Shown here: piece by piece, positions 1 to 8,491 of the stretch | How positions within the stretch are numbered: the first letter of the stretch is position 1 | How the letters are laid out: every line of letters begins with the position of its first letter | DNA from: Hyphomicrobiaceae bacterium | GTDB lineage: Bacteria > Pseudomonadota > Alphaproteobacteria > Rhizobiales > Hyphomicrobiaceae | Direction of reading: 5' to 3' | Length of the DNA: 40,719 nt | Assembly (NCBI GenBank): GCA_021730785.1 | Contig: JAKFWF010000038.1 | Location: 1 to 40,719 of the forward strand | Translations under genes and position numbers: made by a program | The notes under the pieces: generated by a model | Told to the model about the DNA's origin: nothing | The model's input: only the letters and a program-made list of their open reading frames with translations | Database searches by the model: none

Positions 1-60
1 GGGGGGGGGCGGGGCGCGGTTAGCCGTGGCGCGCGGCGACCCGTGGTCCTGCCGCGCTGC

Positions 61-1086
61 TCAGTCCTCGTCGTAGAACAGTCCGGACACGCTTTCCTCG
101 CGTGCCGTGCGGGCGATCGCCTTTGCCAGCAGCGGCGCGACCGACAGGACGCGGATGTTCTTGGCCGCTTTCACCACCTCGGTGGGCTGGATTGAATCGG
201 TGATGACCAGCGACTTCAGAGACGAATTCTGGATCTTTGTGACCGCCCCGCCCGAAAGCACACCGTGCGTGATGTAAGCCATGACTTCCGTTGCGCCATT
301 TTTCAACAGGGCTTCGGCGGCGTTGCACAGCGTGCCGCCCGAATCGACGATGTCGTCGACCAGAATGCAGCGCTTGCCGCGCACGTCGCCGATCACGTTC
401 ATGATTTCGGCTTCGCCGGCGCGCTCGCGACGCTTGTCGCAGATGGCGATCGGCGCCTCGATGCGCTTGGCAAGCGCGCGGGCGCGCACCACGCCGCCGA
501 CGTCGGGCGAGACGACCATCAGGTTCGACAACTCGAAGCGCGCCTTGATGTCCTTCACCATGGTGGGGGCGGCAAACAGGTTGTCGGTCGGGATGTCGAA
601 GAAGCCCTGGATCTGTCCGGCATGCAGATCGAGCGTCAGAACGCGGTCGGCACCGGCCCGCTCGATCATGTTGGCGACGAGCTTCGCCGAGATCGGCGCG
701 CGGGGCCCCGGTTTGCGATCCTGCCGCGCATAGCCGAAATAGGGCATCACCGCATTGATGCGCCGCGCCGACGCCCGCTTCAAGGCATCGATCAGGATCA
801 GCAGCTCCATCAGGTTGTCGTTGGCGGGGAACGAGGTCGGCTGGATGATGAAAACATCCGCACCGCGCACGTTCTCCTGGATCTCAACGAACACCTCCAT
901 GTCGGCGAAGCGACGGCACACACCCTTGGTCAGCGGTGTTTTCAAGATGCGCGCGATGTCGTCGGCGAGGACGCGGTTGCTGTTGCCGGCAACCAACTCG
1001 ATCTGCACGCCGCCCAGCAGGTCCGGCCCGTCTGCCGTGGCCGCCGCGCTATCTTTGGACGGGTCCTTGCTTGCTTCTTTGGACAT
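61..1086 (-). CDS. prs: Ribose-phosphate pyrophosphokinase (PRPP synthetase)
   Basis: Cytoplasmic enzyme that transfers pyrophosphate from ATP to ribose 5-phosphate, making PRPP for purine, pyrimidine, histidine and NAD synthesis. The 341-residue product has the family landmarks: [10 protein letters not shown] (116-125, ATP site), [11 protein letters not shown] (153-163, metal and ribose-phosphate region) and the PRPP loop [12 protein letters not shown] (241-252). The ATG start at 1086 has AAGGG about 8 bases upstream. It gives some 28 residues, rich in Lys, Asp and Ala, before the conserved LVAGNSN, more than most Prs proteins have. A GTG at codon 27 would trim these but lacks a clear ribosome site. 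The family call is certain and the exact start less so. Confidence 0.97.
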   Translation of the reverse strand: MSKEASKDPSKDSAAATADGPDLLGGVQIELVAGNSNRVLADDIARILKTPLTKGVCRRFADMEVFVEIQENVRGADVFIIQPTSFPANDNLMELLILIDALKRASARRINAVMPYFGYARQDRKPGPRAPISAKLVANMIERAGADRVLTLDLHAGQIQGFFDIPTDNLFAAPTMVKDIKARFELSNLMVVSPDVGGVVRARALAKRIEAPIAICDKRRERAGEAEIMNVIGDVRGKRCILVDDIVDSGGTLCNAAEALLKNGATEVMAYITHGVLSGGAVTKIQNSSLKSLVITDSIQPTEVVKAAKNIRVLSVAPLLAKAIARTAREESVSGLFYDED

Positions 1087-1258
1087 CGGCAGCCCTTCAT
1101 GACGGCGCGGCTGAGAGGGCGATCGGGTAGAGCGCCGTTCGCCCGGGTACTAGCAAGGGGGGCGGATGCTGTAAACGCCTTGGCGTGCCGAGCAGTGCTC
1201 GCATCCGGGAAAATGACAATGACGCAACAGTCAAATTACCTGTTCGGGATAACGAAAC

Positions 1259-1285
1259 GCCCCACCGATGGATCATCGGTGGGGC
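1259..1285 (-). terminator. Intrinsic terminator after the lipoprotein gene
   Basis: A perfect 12-bp stem (GCCCCACCGATG and its complement) with a 3-base loop lies 31 bases past the stop of the minus-strand lipoprotein gene. On that strand it is followed by CGTTTCGTTA, a modest U-rich tail. It probably ends that transcript and separates it from prs. Confidence 0.8.
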
Positions 1286-1315
1286 ACTTGCCTTGGAAAT
1301 TCGCCGGATCGACGA

Positions 1316-2392
1316 TCAGTTGACCTTGCGATCGCCGGCAGACCCGGTCGAAGACTGGATCTGCTTGCCCTGGCGGTGGTCGGCGATCACCTGCTTGATT
1401 TGCACCGAGGCAGCCTTGGCTGCGTCTTCCGCGCTCTGCCCCCAGGTCTTGTCGAGCAAGCCAGCCTGCACCTCATTGTTTTGCGTGATCTTGGCGACTT
1501 CCGCTCCTTTCGGATCGTTGACGGTCCAATTGATCGAAATCGCCTGCAGGCCATCCTTGGCCGGTTTCATCTTCACGTCGGCGACGACGCGGTAGACGTT
1601 CTGGCCAGCTTCGGATACCTGCACGCCTTTTTCTTCGAGCTCCCGTCGCATGGCCGCCGCAAGTGATGCATTGCCATCGCCAGGTGCGCCATTGACGCGC
1701 GGCGCCGTAGCAAGCAGCGCCGACCCGATGCTGCCGGTCGCGCCGGCTCCGGACTGGAGCGACGCCGGCGAAGCACCCGGTAAGGCACCTTGCGCTACGG
1801 CCGGTGTGGCGCCACCGGCACCCGCAACCTGGGCGCCGCCTTGGGTCGACAGCCAGGCCGCCAGAGACGTCATGGTCTTGTCCGAGATCGACTGCATCAG
1901 CTGTGGCGTGATGGCGGCCCACGCATCTCCGCCCGCCGACGGAGCCAGTGCCTCCTCGCCGGTGATGCGATTGACCGGCTTCCCGGCAGGATCGGACACG
2001 TCCCAGATATAGGACAGTTTGGTGCCATTTTTCGACTTGGCTGACACGGTCAGAAAGCCGCGCAGTGTATAGTTGGTGGCTTCACCTTGGGTGCGAACGA
2101 GGGTTATGCGTTGACGGTCGGCCGCATCCGACAACTGCGCCGACAGCGACTTCGAAATCGCCTCCGGTGGACCGACGATGGGCGCGAGGGCAACCCGCGA
2201 CAACGGTTGCGCAGGTGCCTGCGCCACGGGCGGCGGCGCGATACTGGATGATGCGCCCGGACCATTGCTCGAGCCGAACAGGCTGCTGCTGGTTTCGCAG
2301 CCTGCAAGGCCGACTGTGGCCAAGCATGCCAGTGCCGCCCAGGAAAACTTCCGATGACAATTCTTTGCCGCAGCAGTGCCGATGGTCGTCAC
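1316..2392 (-). CDS. Lipoprotein with two copies of one domain, function unknown
   Basis: A 358-residue exported protein. A signal peptide (about 1-31) ends in the lipobox LAGC, so Cys32 should be lipidated and the protein held in the envelope. After a Ser/Pro/Ala-rich linker come two related segments, about 67-181 and 227-337. Each has a helical start, a YxL or YRV strand, then W-x-V-x-DP-x-G (IWDVSDPAGKPVNRIT and INWTVNDPKGAEVAKIT), then a helix. An Ala/Gly-rich linker joins them. I do not recognise a named family. It is followed by its own hairpin terminator. The 211 bases upstream hold no gene and should carry its promoter. The lipoprotein call is firm and the role unknown. Confidence 0.85.
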   Translation of the reverse strand: MTTIGTAAAKNCHRKFSWAALACLATVGLAGCETSSSLFGSSNGPGASSSIAPPPVAQAPAQPLSRVALAPIVGPPEAISKSLSAQLSDAADRQRITLVRTQGEATNYTLRGFLTVSAKSKNGTKLSYIWDVSDPAGKPVNRITGEEALAPSAGGDAWAAITPQLMQSISDKTMTSLAAWLSTQGGAQVAGAGGATPAVAQGALPGASPASLQSGAGATGSIGSALLATAPRVNGAPGDGNASLAAAMRRELEEKGVQVSEAGQNVYRVVADVKMKPAKDGLQAISINWTVNDPKGAEVAKITQNNEVQAGLLDKTWGQSAEDAAKAASVQIKQVIADHRQGKQIQSSTGSAGDRKVN

Positions 2393-2603
2393 GATGACGT
2401 CCCCCTGATCTTTTGACCCGCTGGTCCCGGTGACCGACGTACTGACGTGGCGGCCTTCCCTCGTACGCTCCGGTGTACCGTGCTTGATTTACGCTAGCAG
2501 CGCACGCATGCGGGCGCCACCCGTTCGGCTGGTATCCGACAGAATCGCCCCCCAGGGCTAACGGCGAAATGCCAGGCCCCTACGAATCCTGTGAATTGTG
2601 CAG

Positions 2604-3377
2604 TTAAGCCACGACAATGGCGGAGATTTGGCGGCCGTAATCGGGCTCGCCGAGGTGGGTCGACCGGCGGTAGCTGTAGAAGTGATCAGCCGCCCGATAG
2701 GTGCAGGCGGACGAGGGGGTGATGGCGCCGATGCCGCTGGCAGCCAAGCGAAAGTGCACGTAGCCCGGCAGGTCGAAGTGGGCGCGTGATTTGCCTGGCG
2801 GAACCGCAAAAAATCGAGAGTTTTCGGGGGCGACCGAGAGAAATTGCGCTTCGAACTCGGCGCCGACTTCGTAGCTGTCCTGGTGAATGCACGGCCCGAT
2901 CGCGGCGCGGATGTCGGCCCGCCTGGCCCCCAGCCGCTCCATGGCGACGAGTGTCGCCTCGATGATGCCGCCGAGCGCACCGCGCCAGCCGGCATGGGCG
3001 GCTGCTACTACACGGGTGTGCGGGTCGGCGAACAGTACGGGCGTGCAGTCGGCGGCCAGGGCTGCGACAACGAGTCCGGGTGTTCGCGTAACCAATGCGT
3101 CGGCCCTCGGCGGACCTTCGGCACCGAAGCAACGGTCCACCGTTAGGGCAATGGCGCTGTGGACCTGATGCACGGTCAGCAGCTGGCCAGGCTGGGCGCC
3201 CAGGTGGCCGGCGACGCGGCTGCGGTTTTCGTTCACGCTCGCGCGTTCGTCTTGCGAGCCGAGGCCGCAGTTGAGCGACTCGTACAGGCCGGTCGAGGCG
3301 CCGCCGCGGCGTGTGAAAAAGCCGTGCCTGATGCCGGGGAGACCGGCAAGCACGGTTGAGGTGATGGGGTGCAGCAT
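2604..3377 (-). CDS. pgeF: Purine nucleoside phosphorylase, YfiH/laccase-domain family
   Basis: 257 residues, the usual length for the YfiH family (multicopper polyphenol oxidase-like; members act as purine nucleoside phosphorylases or adenosine deaminases, and E. coli YfiH also corrects peptidoglycan-precursor errors). The zinc-site motifs are all present: HQVHS (70-74), AADCTPVLF with Cys111, AHAGWRG with His128, and GPCI (161-164). It lies 26 bases after midA on the same strand, so lgt-midA-pgeF is probably one transcript. The family is certain; which of the reported activities dominates cannot be read from sequence. Confidence 0.93.
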   Translation of the reverse strand: MLHPITSTVLAGLPGIRHGFFTRRGGASTGLYESLNCGLGSQDERASVNENRSRVAGHLGAQPGQLLTVHQVHSAIALTVDRCFGAEGPPRADALVTRTPGLVVAALAADCTPVLFADPHTRVVAAAHAGWRGALGGIIEATLVAMERLGARRADIRAAIGPCIHQDSYEVGAEFEAQFLSVAPENSRFFAVPPGKSRAHFDLPGYVHFRLAASGIGAITPSSACTYRAADHFYSYRRSTHLGEPDYGRQISAIVVA

Positions 3378-3403
3378 GGCGTCCCTCGATATCGATCGAT
3401 GGC

Positions 3404-4531
3404 CTATCGCCTACGCCCTGGCGGCAGCCCCGGCAATGGCGGTAGATCGGCCGAGCGCAGGCCCAACGCCTTGAACCGGCCGCCCATACCCGCAGGCGAC
3501 ATCAAGCGCGCAACCGCGGTCTCGATCTCCATTGCCTTGGCCGGGTTAGCCGCCATCAGTGTGGATGCCCGTTCGACGATGCCGAGCGCGCCCAAGAACT
3601 CCGCCTGCGTCACCGGCCCGTCGACCGCGATGTTGCTGCTGCTCAGGCTCTCGGTCGCCTGCTGGAAATCGACCTGGGCCGTCACGTCGGCTTCCCCCGG
3701 TGAGGTCAGGGGATGCTCGTGCACATGGCCGCGCACCGCTTGCAGCGTATCGCCTGGGGAAGAGCGCATATGGCCATAGTCAAGGATCAGTGTCGCAACG
3801 CGCGCTGGCAGCTGCAGGATGGCGACCGCGAAGTCGTGGTCGAAGGAATAAAGCTCGCAGACCTCGCCTTGCCGTGCGGTCGGGAACCGTTGCTCCAGCT
3901 GACGCGCTGCAGGGGCGGGGCAATCCGCCGAGGTGGTGAAGGCCAAGGCCCCGTCACAATCGAGCCCGACGCGGCGGGTTGCCCAGCCATTCGCGGTGCG
4001 CACGAACTGCTCGATCGGGGTGGTATCGAGAAACTCATTGGCGATGATGATGGCCGGCAGGGTCGGGTCGGCCGCATGGACGAGCTTGCCCGGCCAGGCG
4101 ATCGGCACTGGCAGGTCGGCCAATGCCGCGCGTTGCTGGGCAGTGAACGCCGCGCTGGTATCGAGCAGGTTCACGCGAACCGCCGCCAGGATCGCCGGCC
4201 GCAGCCGCATGGCCCGCAGCGCATCCCGCATCAAGGTGCCGCGACCGGGACCGAATTCGACGAGGTTGAAGGGCGTCGGCCGGCCCATCTCATCCCACAC
4301 GGCGACACACCACAGGCCGATCAACTCGCCGAAGATCTGGCTGATCTCCGGCGCCGTGATGAAGTCGCCTCGAGCCCCGATCGCCTCGCGGTTGACGTAG
4401 TAGCCGTGCGATGCGTCATAGAGGCAGGCTTCGATGTACTCGTCGACCCGGATCGGGCCATGGGCAGTGATCCGGGCTTTCAGTTTCAGCGCCAGGGCCG
4501 TGTCGCGACGCGCGGCGGGATCGTAGCTCAA
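3404..4531 (-). CDS. midA: SAM-dependent methyltransferase, MidA/NDUFAF7 family
   Basis: 375 residues matching the MidA family, whose mitochondrial member NDUFAF7 methylates an arginine of a complex I subunit and is needed for complex I assembly. Visible motifs are GDFITAPEISQIFGE (55-69) and the SAM-binding LVEFGPGRGTL (90-100). The start is TTG at 4531: its last two bases form part of the lgt stop in the sequence TTGA, and the first in-frame ATG is at codon 82, well inside the conserved domain. This indicates translational coupling to lgt. Acting on NADH dehydrogenase here is inferred from the family. Confidence 0.93.
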   Translation of the reverse strand: MSYDPAARRDTALALKLKARITAHGPIRVDEYIEACLYDASHGYYVNREAIGARGDFITAPEISQIFGELIGLWCVAVWDEMGRPTPFNLVEFGPGRGTLMRDALRAMRLRPAILAAVRVNLLDTSAAFTAQQRAALADLPVPIAWPGKLVHAADPTLPAIIIANEFLDTTPIEQFVRTANGWATRRVGLDCDGALAFTTSADCPAPAARQLEQRFPTARQGEVCELYSFDHDFAVAILQLPARVATLILDYGHMRSSPGDTLQAVRGHVHEHPLTSPGEADVTAQVDFQQATESLSSSNIAVDGPVTQAEFLGALGIVERASTLMAANPAKAMEIETAVARLMSPAGMGGRFKALGLRSADLPPLPGLPPGRRR

Positions 4532-5382
4532 GCGAGCGCCTGCTGCTGCCGGCGCGCCCGCAAGATGAACCAGATGCCGAGCGCGATCATCGGGATCGAA
4601 TAGGCGATGCCGGGCGTCAGGATGCCGACCGTGAACTTGTGCAGTGGATCAGGCTCGCGGAACAGCTCGCAGAATGAGCGGGCCAATCCATAGCCGGCGA
4701 GGAAAACGCCGGTGACGAGGCCCGGATGCTTGAGGGCGAGGCGGTTGTGCGTCAGAAAACGCAGGACCAGAAACAGCGCGAGGCCTTCGAGCGCTGCCTC
4801 GTACAGTTGGCTTGGATGGCGCGGCACCGGCCCGGCTTCGGTGCCCGGAAACACCATCGCCCAGGGGACGTTTGACACGCGGCCCCACAGCTCGCCATTG
4901 ATGAAGTTGGCGAGCCGCCCGAAGAACAGGCCGAGCGGCACGGATGCAGCACACAAGTCCATCGTGCTCCAGGGCGAGACCTTATAGGTCCGCGCGAACA
5001 GCCAGATGGCGACGCCAGTGCCGATCAGCGCGCCGTGAAAGGCCATGCCGCCCCTCCACACCTGCAGGATTTCGAGCGGCCTATGGATGTAGTAGCCCGG
5101 CTCGTAGAACAGTACCGAGCCTAGTCGGCCGCCAATGATCACGCCGGCCGTCATGAACAGCAGCAGATCATCGGCGCGCACCGTGGCAAAGGGCGCCGCG
5201 TTCGCCGGCCACAGTCCCGGCGTGTCGAGCAAGCGGCGGATGTACAACCAGCCGAGCAGCAGCCCGGCCATGTAAGCTAGGCCGTACCACTTGATTTCGA
5301 TCGGACCGAGCCCGAACAGCGGCCCCAATCTGAGCGCCACCGGATCGATGCTCGGGAAAGAGAGGGACAGCAACAGGCTCAT
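4528..5382 (-). CDS. lgt: Prolipoprotein diacylglyceryl transferase
   Basis: Inner-membrane enzyme that moves diacylglycerol from phosphatidylglycerol onto the lipobox Cys of prolipoproteins, the first step in making lipoproteins such as the three encoded in this window. The 284-residue product is strongly hydrophobic. It contains GGMAFHGAL (111-119) and the family signature GRLANFINGELWGR (155-168). I start it at ATG 5382, preceded by CGAGG; the frame stays open 32 codons further but that part is not membrane-like and overlaps the ubiK promoter region. It shares three bases with midA. The 98 bases between lgt and ubiK should hold divergent promoters. Confidence 0.96.
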   Translation of the reverse strand: MSLLLSLSFPSIDPVALRLGPLFGLGPIEIKWYGLAYMAGLLLGWLYIRRLLDTPGLWPANAAPFATVRADDLLLFMTAGVIIGGRLGSVLFYEPGYYIHRPLEILQVWRGGMAFHGALIGTGVAIWLFARTYKVSPWSTMDLCAASVPLGLFFGRLANFINGELWGRVSNVPWAMVFPGTEAGPVPRHPSQLYEAALEGLALFLVLRFLTHNRLALKHPGLVTGVFLAGYGLARSFCELFREPDPLHKFTVGILTPGIAYSIPMIALGIWFILRARRQQQALA

Positions 5383-5480
5383 GGGCAGGCCTCGCAAGGG
5401 TCTCGAGTCATGGGTACGAGCTTGATCGCCGACCCCGGTTGGGCGCATATCAACCACAGATGATGACGGGAGTGCCACCG

Positions 5481-5732
5481 ATGACGCAGACGAACAACCG
5501 GTTTCTCGACGATTTCGCCCGTCTCATGACCGATGCGGCAGGCGCTGCCCAAGGCGTAAAGCGCGAAGTGGAAACGATCGTGAAGGCGCAGGGCGAGCGC
5601 GTGCTCAACGGCATGGATGTGGTCCGGCGCGAGGAATTCGAAGTGGTCAAGGCGATGGCGGAGAAAGCCCGCCTCGAAAACGAGCGCCTGGAGCAGCGCA
5701 TCGCGGCGCTTGAAGCCAAGCTCGGTACGTAG
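5481..5732 (+). CDS. ubiK: Ubiquinone biosynthesis accessory factor UbiK (BMFP/YqiC family)
   Basis: An 83-residue, highly charged, mostly helical protein. UbiK helps ubiquinone synthesis by binding the lipid-binding factor UbiJ in enterobacteria, and BMFP proteins are membrane-associated trimers. The C-terminal half has the family pattern: VRREEFEVVKAM followed by the heptad-like LEQRIAALEAKL coiled coil. The start at 5481 is preceded by GGGAG at about 9 bases; ATG codons at 5460 and 5463 are in frame but have poorer context. It is divergent from lgt and 27 bases ahead of the allG-like gene. Confidence 0.88.
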   Translation: MTQTNNRFLDDFARLMTDAAGAAQGVKREVETIVKAQGERVLNGMDVVRREEFEVVKAMAEKARLENERLEQRIAALEAKLGT

Positions 5733-5759
5733 GCAGCGAATGTGCGACCGGTGGACCCC

Positions 5760-7013
5760 ATGAGCCAGATCGACAGGGCCAATGCCGAGGCCGTGCGCCG
5801 CATTCTATCGGGTGACCCGGTCCTCGTCGACGTGGTGCCGGCTGGCGACGCCATCCCCGCCCTGAAGGACGGCCGCAAGATCCTGCATGCTGGTCCGCCG
5901 ATCGGCTGGGACCGCATGTGCGGACCCATGCGCGGGGCGGTCCAGGGCATCGCCGTTTTCGAGGGCTGGGCTCGCGATCTCGAGGACGCCGCGGGCAAGG
6001 CGGACCAGGGTGCTTTTGCGTTCCACCCCAACCATGCGTTCGGCGCGGTCGGCCCCATGACCGGCATGACGACGCTCAGCCAGCCGCTGCTGGTGGTCGA
6101 GAACCGCGCCTTCGGCAACCGGGCCTACTGCGCGATCAACGAAGGCCTCGGCAAGGTGATGCGGTTCGGCGGCAACGATGCCGAGGTCCTGACGCGCCTC
6201 GCGTGGCTGCGCGATCAGCTTGGTCCGGCGCTGGGCCTGGCCCTGCGCGACATGGGCGGCATCCCACTGAAGACGCTCGTTGCGCGCGGGCTGACCATGG
6301 GCGACGAGATGCACCAGCGCAATGTCGCCTGCTCATCGCTGCTGCTCCGGCTGCTCGCGCCCGCGCTCGCCCGCACGACAACCGACACCGCCGATCTCGC
6401 CCGCTGTCTCGACTTCATCGGCCGCAACGACCAGTTCTTTCTCAATGTGGCCATGGCCATGGGCAAGGCAATGACCGATCCGGCGCGCGGCATCGCAGCC
6501 TCGTCGATCGTGACCGCCATGTGCCGCAACGGCACCGACTTCGGCATCCGCGTCGCCGGCACAGGCGACCAATGGTTCACCGCACCCGTGGAAATGCCGG
6601 TCGGCATGTACTTTCCAGGCTACTCGGAAGCCGATGCCAACCCCGACATGGGCGACAGCGCCATCGTCGAGACGATCGGGCTCGGCGGTTTCGCCATGGG
6701 AGCAGCACCGGCCGTGGTCGGCTTCATCGGTGCCGGTACGGCGTCCGATGCTGCCAACTTCACCCGCGCCATGGCCGAGATCACCCTGGGCCCGAACCCC
6801 GAGTGGACGATCCCGGCCATGGACTACGCCGGCGTGCCGACGGGCATCGACATCCGCCGCGTGGTCGAGAGCGGTATCGCGCCGACGATCAACACCGGCA
6901 TTGCGCATCGCAAGCCGGGCGTCGGCCAGGTCGGTGCCGGCACCGTGAAGGCGCCGCTCAAGTGCTTCGAAGACGCGCTCGAAGCGTTCGCAGCCGGGAT
7001 GGGGATCACATGA
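5760..7013 (+). CDS. allG: AllG-like subunit of oxamate carbamoyltransferase (DUF1116, YlbE family)
   Basis: With AllF and AllH, AllG forms an oxamate carbamoyltransferase that splits oxalurate with phosphate into oxamate and carbamoyl phosphate, a late step of anaerobic allantoin use in enterobacteria. The 417-residue product follows E. coli YlbE almost end to end as I remember that sequence: HAGPPIGWDRMCGPMRGA near the start, VENRAFGNRAYC, GKVMRFGG, MGDEMHQRN, NPDMGDSAIVET, INTGIAHRKPG and the ending GMGIT. I chose ATG 5760; a GTG at 5742 would add six residues. Its stop overlaps the next start (ATGA at 7010). The reaction is inferred from orthology and the three-gene context. Confidence 0.88.
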   Translation: MSQIDRANAEAVRRILSGDPVLVDVVPAGDAIPALKDGRKILHAGPPIGWDRMCGPMRGAVQGIAVFEGWARDLEDAAGKADQGAFAFHPNHAFGAVGPMTGMTTLSQPLLVVENRAFGNRAYCAINEGLGKVMRFGGNDAEVLTRLAWLRDQLGPALGLALRDMGGIPLKTLVARGLTMGDEMHQRNVACSSLLLRLLAPALARTTTDTADLARCLDFIGRNDQFFLNVAMAMGKAMTDPARGIAASSIVTAMCRNGTDFGIRVAGTGDQWFTAPVEMPVGMYFPGYSEADANPDMGDSAIVETIGLGGFAMGAAPAVVGFIGAGTASDAANFTRAMAEITLGPNPEWTIPAMDYAGVPTGIDIRRVVESGIAPTINTGIAHRKPGVGQVGAGTVKAPLKCFEDALEAFAAGMGIT

Positions 7014-8491
7014 CGACGATCCTCAACGAAGTGCGGATGAGCGCCTATCTCGACTCGGTCGCCCTCATGGCCATCGCGCAGCGCCTGCAGGCCCTTGCCG
7101 GCGTCGAGGTGGCGGGCCTGATGATCGGCACGCCGGCCAACCTGCAGATCCTGCGCGAAGCGGGCGTGCTATCGAGTGAAGGCGCGGCAGCCGGTCCCGG
7201 CGATATCGTAATTGCACTGCGGGCGACGAGCGAAGCTGCGGCCCAGGCAGCACTCGCCCACGCACGGCAGTTGCTGGATCGCCCCCGTGCGGCAGCTGCA
7301 TCAAGCGCATCCTGGCAGCCGCGCACGCTGCACGCGGCACTCGCCCAGTCGCCCATGGCCAACCTCGCGTTGATCTCCGTGCCCGGTGATTTCGCCGTTG
7401 CCGAAGCCCGCAAGGCCCTGCATGCGGGGCTGCACACGATGATCTTCAGCGACAATGTCTCGATCGCCGACGAGGTCAGCCTGAAGCGCGAGGCGCGCGA
7501 CCTCGGTCTGCTGGTGATGGGGCCCGACTGCGGCACCGCGATCATCGGCGGCGCACCGCTGGCGTTCGCCAATATCGTGCCGCGCGGCGACATCGGCATC
7601 ATCGGTGCGTCGGGCACGGGAATACAGGAAATCTCCTGCCTCATTGCGCGGGCGGGGCGCGGCGTGTCGCATGCGATCGGCACCGGCGGGCGCGATCTGA
7701 AGGCCGAGGTCGGCGGCATTACGACGCTGATGGCGATTGATCTCTTCGACGCAGATCCCGCAACGACGCACATCGTCATCGTGTCGAAGCCGCCGGCCGA
7801 CGAGGTGGCGGCACTCATTCTGGAGCGGGTCGGGCGCAGCCCGAAGCCCTTCACCATCTGCTTCCTTGGCGATGGTGAGCGGGCAATCCCTAAGAATGCG
7901 CACGCGGTTCCTGTGCTGGAAGCCGCCGCGCGTTCGGCATGTGGTGGCGGCAAGCCCTGGGTCGTTACCACACAATTGCCGGCGCGGCGCGGGGCTGTGC
8001 GCGGGCTTTTTGCCGGCGGCACGCTCGCGGCCGAAGCGCAGATCGTGCTTCGCGGGCACAACTTCGCGGTTGCCTCGAACGCCCCGGTGCCGGGCGCCAC
8101 AAGAGTGGGCAAGGTCCTTGAAGGCCATGTGATGATCGATCTCGGCGCCGACGAATATACGCGCGGCCGCCCGCATCCCATGATCGAGCCGGCGGTGCGG
8201 GACGAGGCGCTGGCTGCGGCACTGGCCGACCGCCGCGTCGCCGTCGTTCTGCTCGACTGTGTGCTGGGCTTCGGTGGGCACATGGACCCGGCCGGGCACC
8301 TGGCAGCCGCCGTGACTGCAGGACGCGGCAAGGACGGGCCGCTCGTCATTGCGAGCGTCACCGGCACAGACGCCGATCCGCAAAATCGCCAACTGCAAGT
8401 GGCGAAGCTCGAGGCTGCCGGCATCGTAGTGGCGCCGTCCAACGCCGCGGCGGCCGAACTCGCAGCATCTAAGGTCCGCAGTGCCGGTTGA
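7010..8491 (+). CDS. allF: AllF/FdrA-like subunit of oxamate carbamoyltransferase
   Basis: A 493-residue protein of the FdrA family, built like the CoA-binding and ligase domains of succinyl-CoA synthetase. It contains MIGTPAN, SDNVSIADEV, VMGPDCGTAIIGG, the Rossmann-like GASGTGIQEIS, GTGGRDLKAEVGG, VSKPPADEV and GRPHPMI. It starts at ATG 7010, overlapping the allG stop, and ends 11 bases into allH, so the three genes are almost certainly co-translated. Compared with E. coli FdrA, as I recall that sequence, about 45-50 C-terminal residues are missing here, including the segment NIGLRSFA to HYQWSP. This may be a shorter, older architecture. Function is inferred from AllFGH. Confidence 0.87.
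   Translation: MTTILNEVRMSAYLDSVALMAIAQRLQALAGVEVAGLMIGTPANLQILREAGVLSSEGAAAGPGDIVIALRATSEAAAQAALAHARQLLDRPRAAAASSASWQPRTLHAALAQSPMANLALISVPGDFAVAEARKALHAGLHTMIFSDNVSIADEVSLKREARDLGLLVMGPDCGTAIIGGAPLAFANIVPRGDIGIIGASGTGIQEISCLIARAGRGVSHAIGTGGRDLKAEVGGITTLMAIDLFDADPATTHIVIVSKPPADEVAALILERVGRSPKPFTICFLGDGERAIPKNAHAVPVLEAAARSACGGGKPWVVTTQLPARRGAVRGLFAGGTLAAEAQIVLRGHNFAVASNAPVPGATRVGKVLEGHVMIDLGADEYTRGRPHPMIEPAVRDEALAAALADRRVAVVLLDCVLGFGGHMDPAGHLAAAVTAGRGKDGPLVIASVTGTDADPQNRQLQVAKLEAAGIVVAPSNAAAAELAASKVRSAG

Noticed and set aside
1-60. G-rich start of the window as a biological feature
   Set aside because: A run of G at a sequence edge is as likely an assembly or sequencing artefact; no gene or clear hairpin is seen.
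5918-7009. Frame continuous with allF extending it by over 360 residues upstream
   Set aside because: The extension is an out-of-frame reading of allG, rich in Arg and His; allF starts at 7010 with an ATGA overlap.
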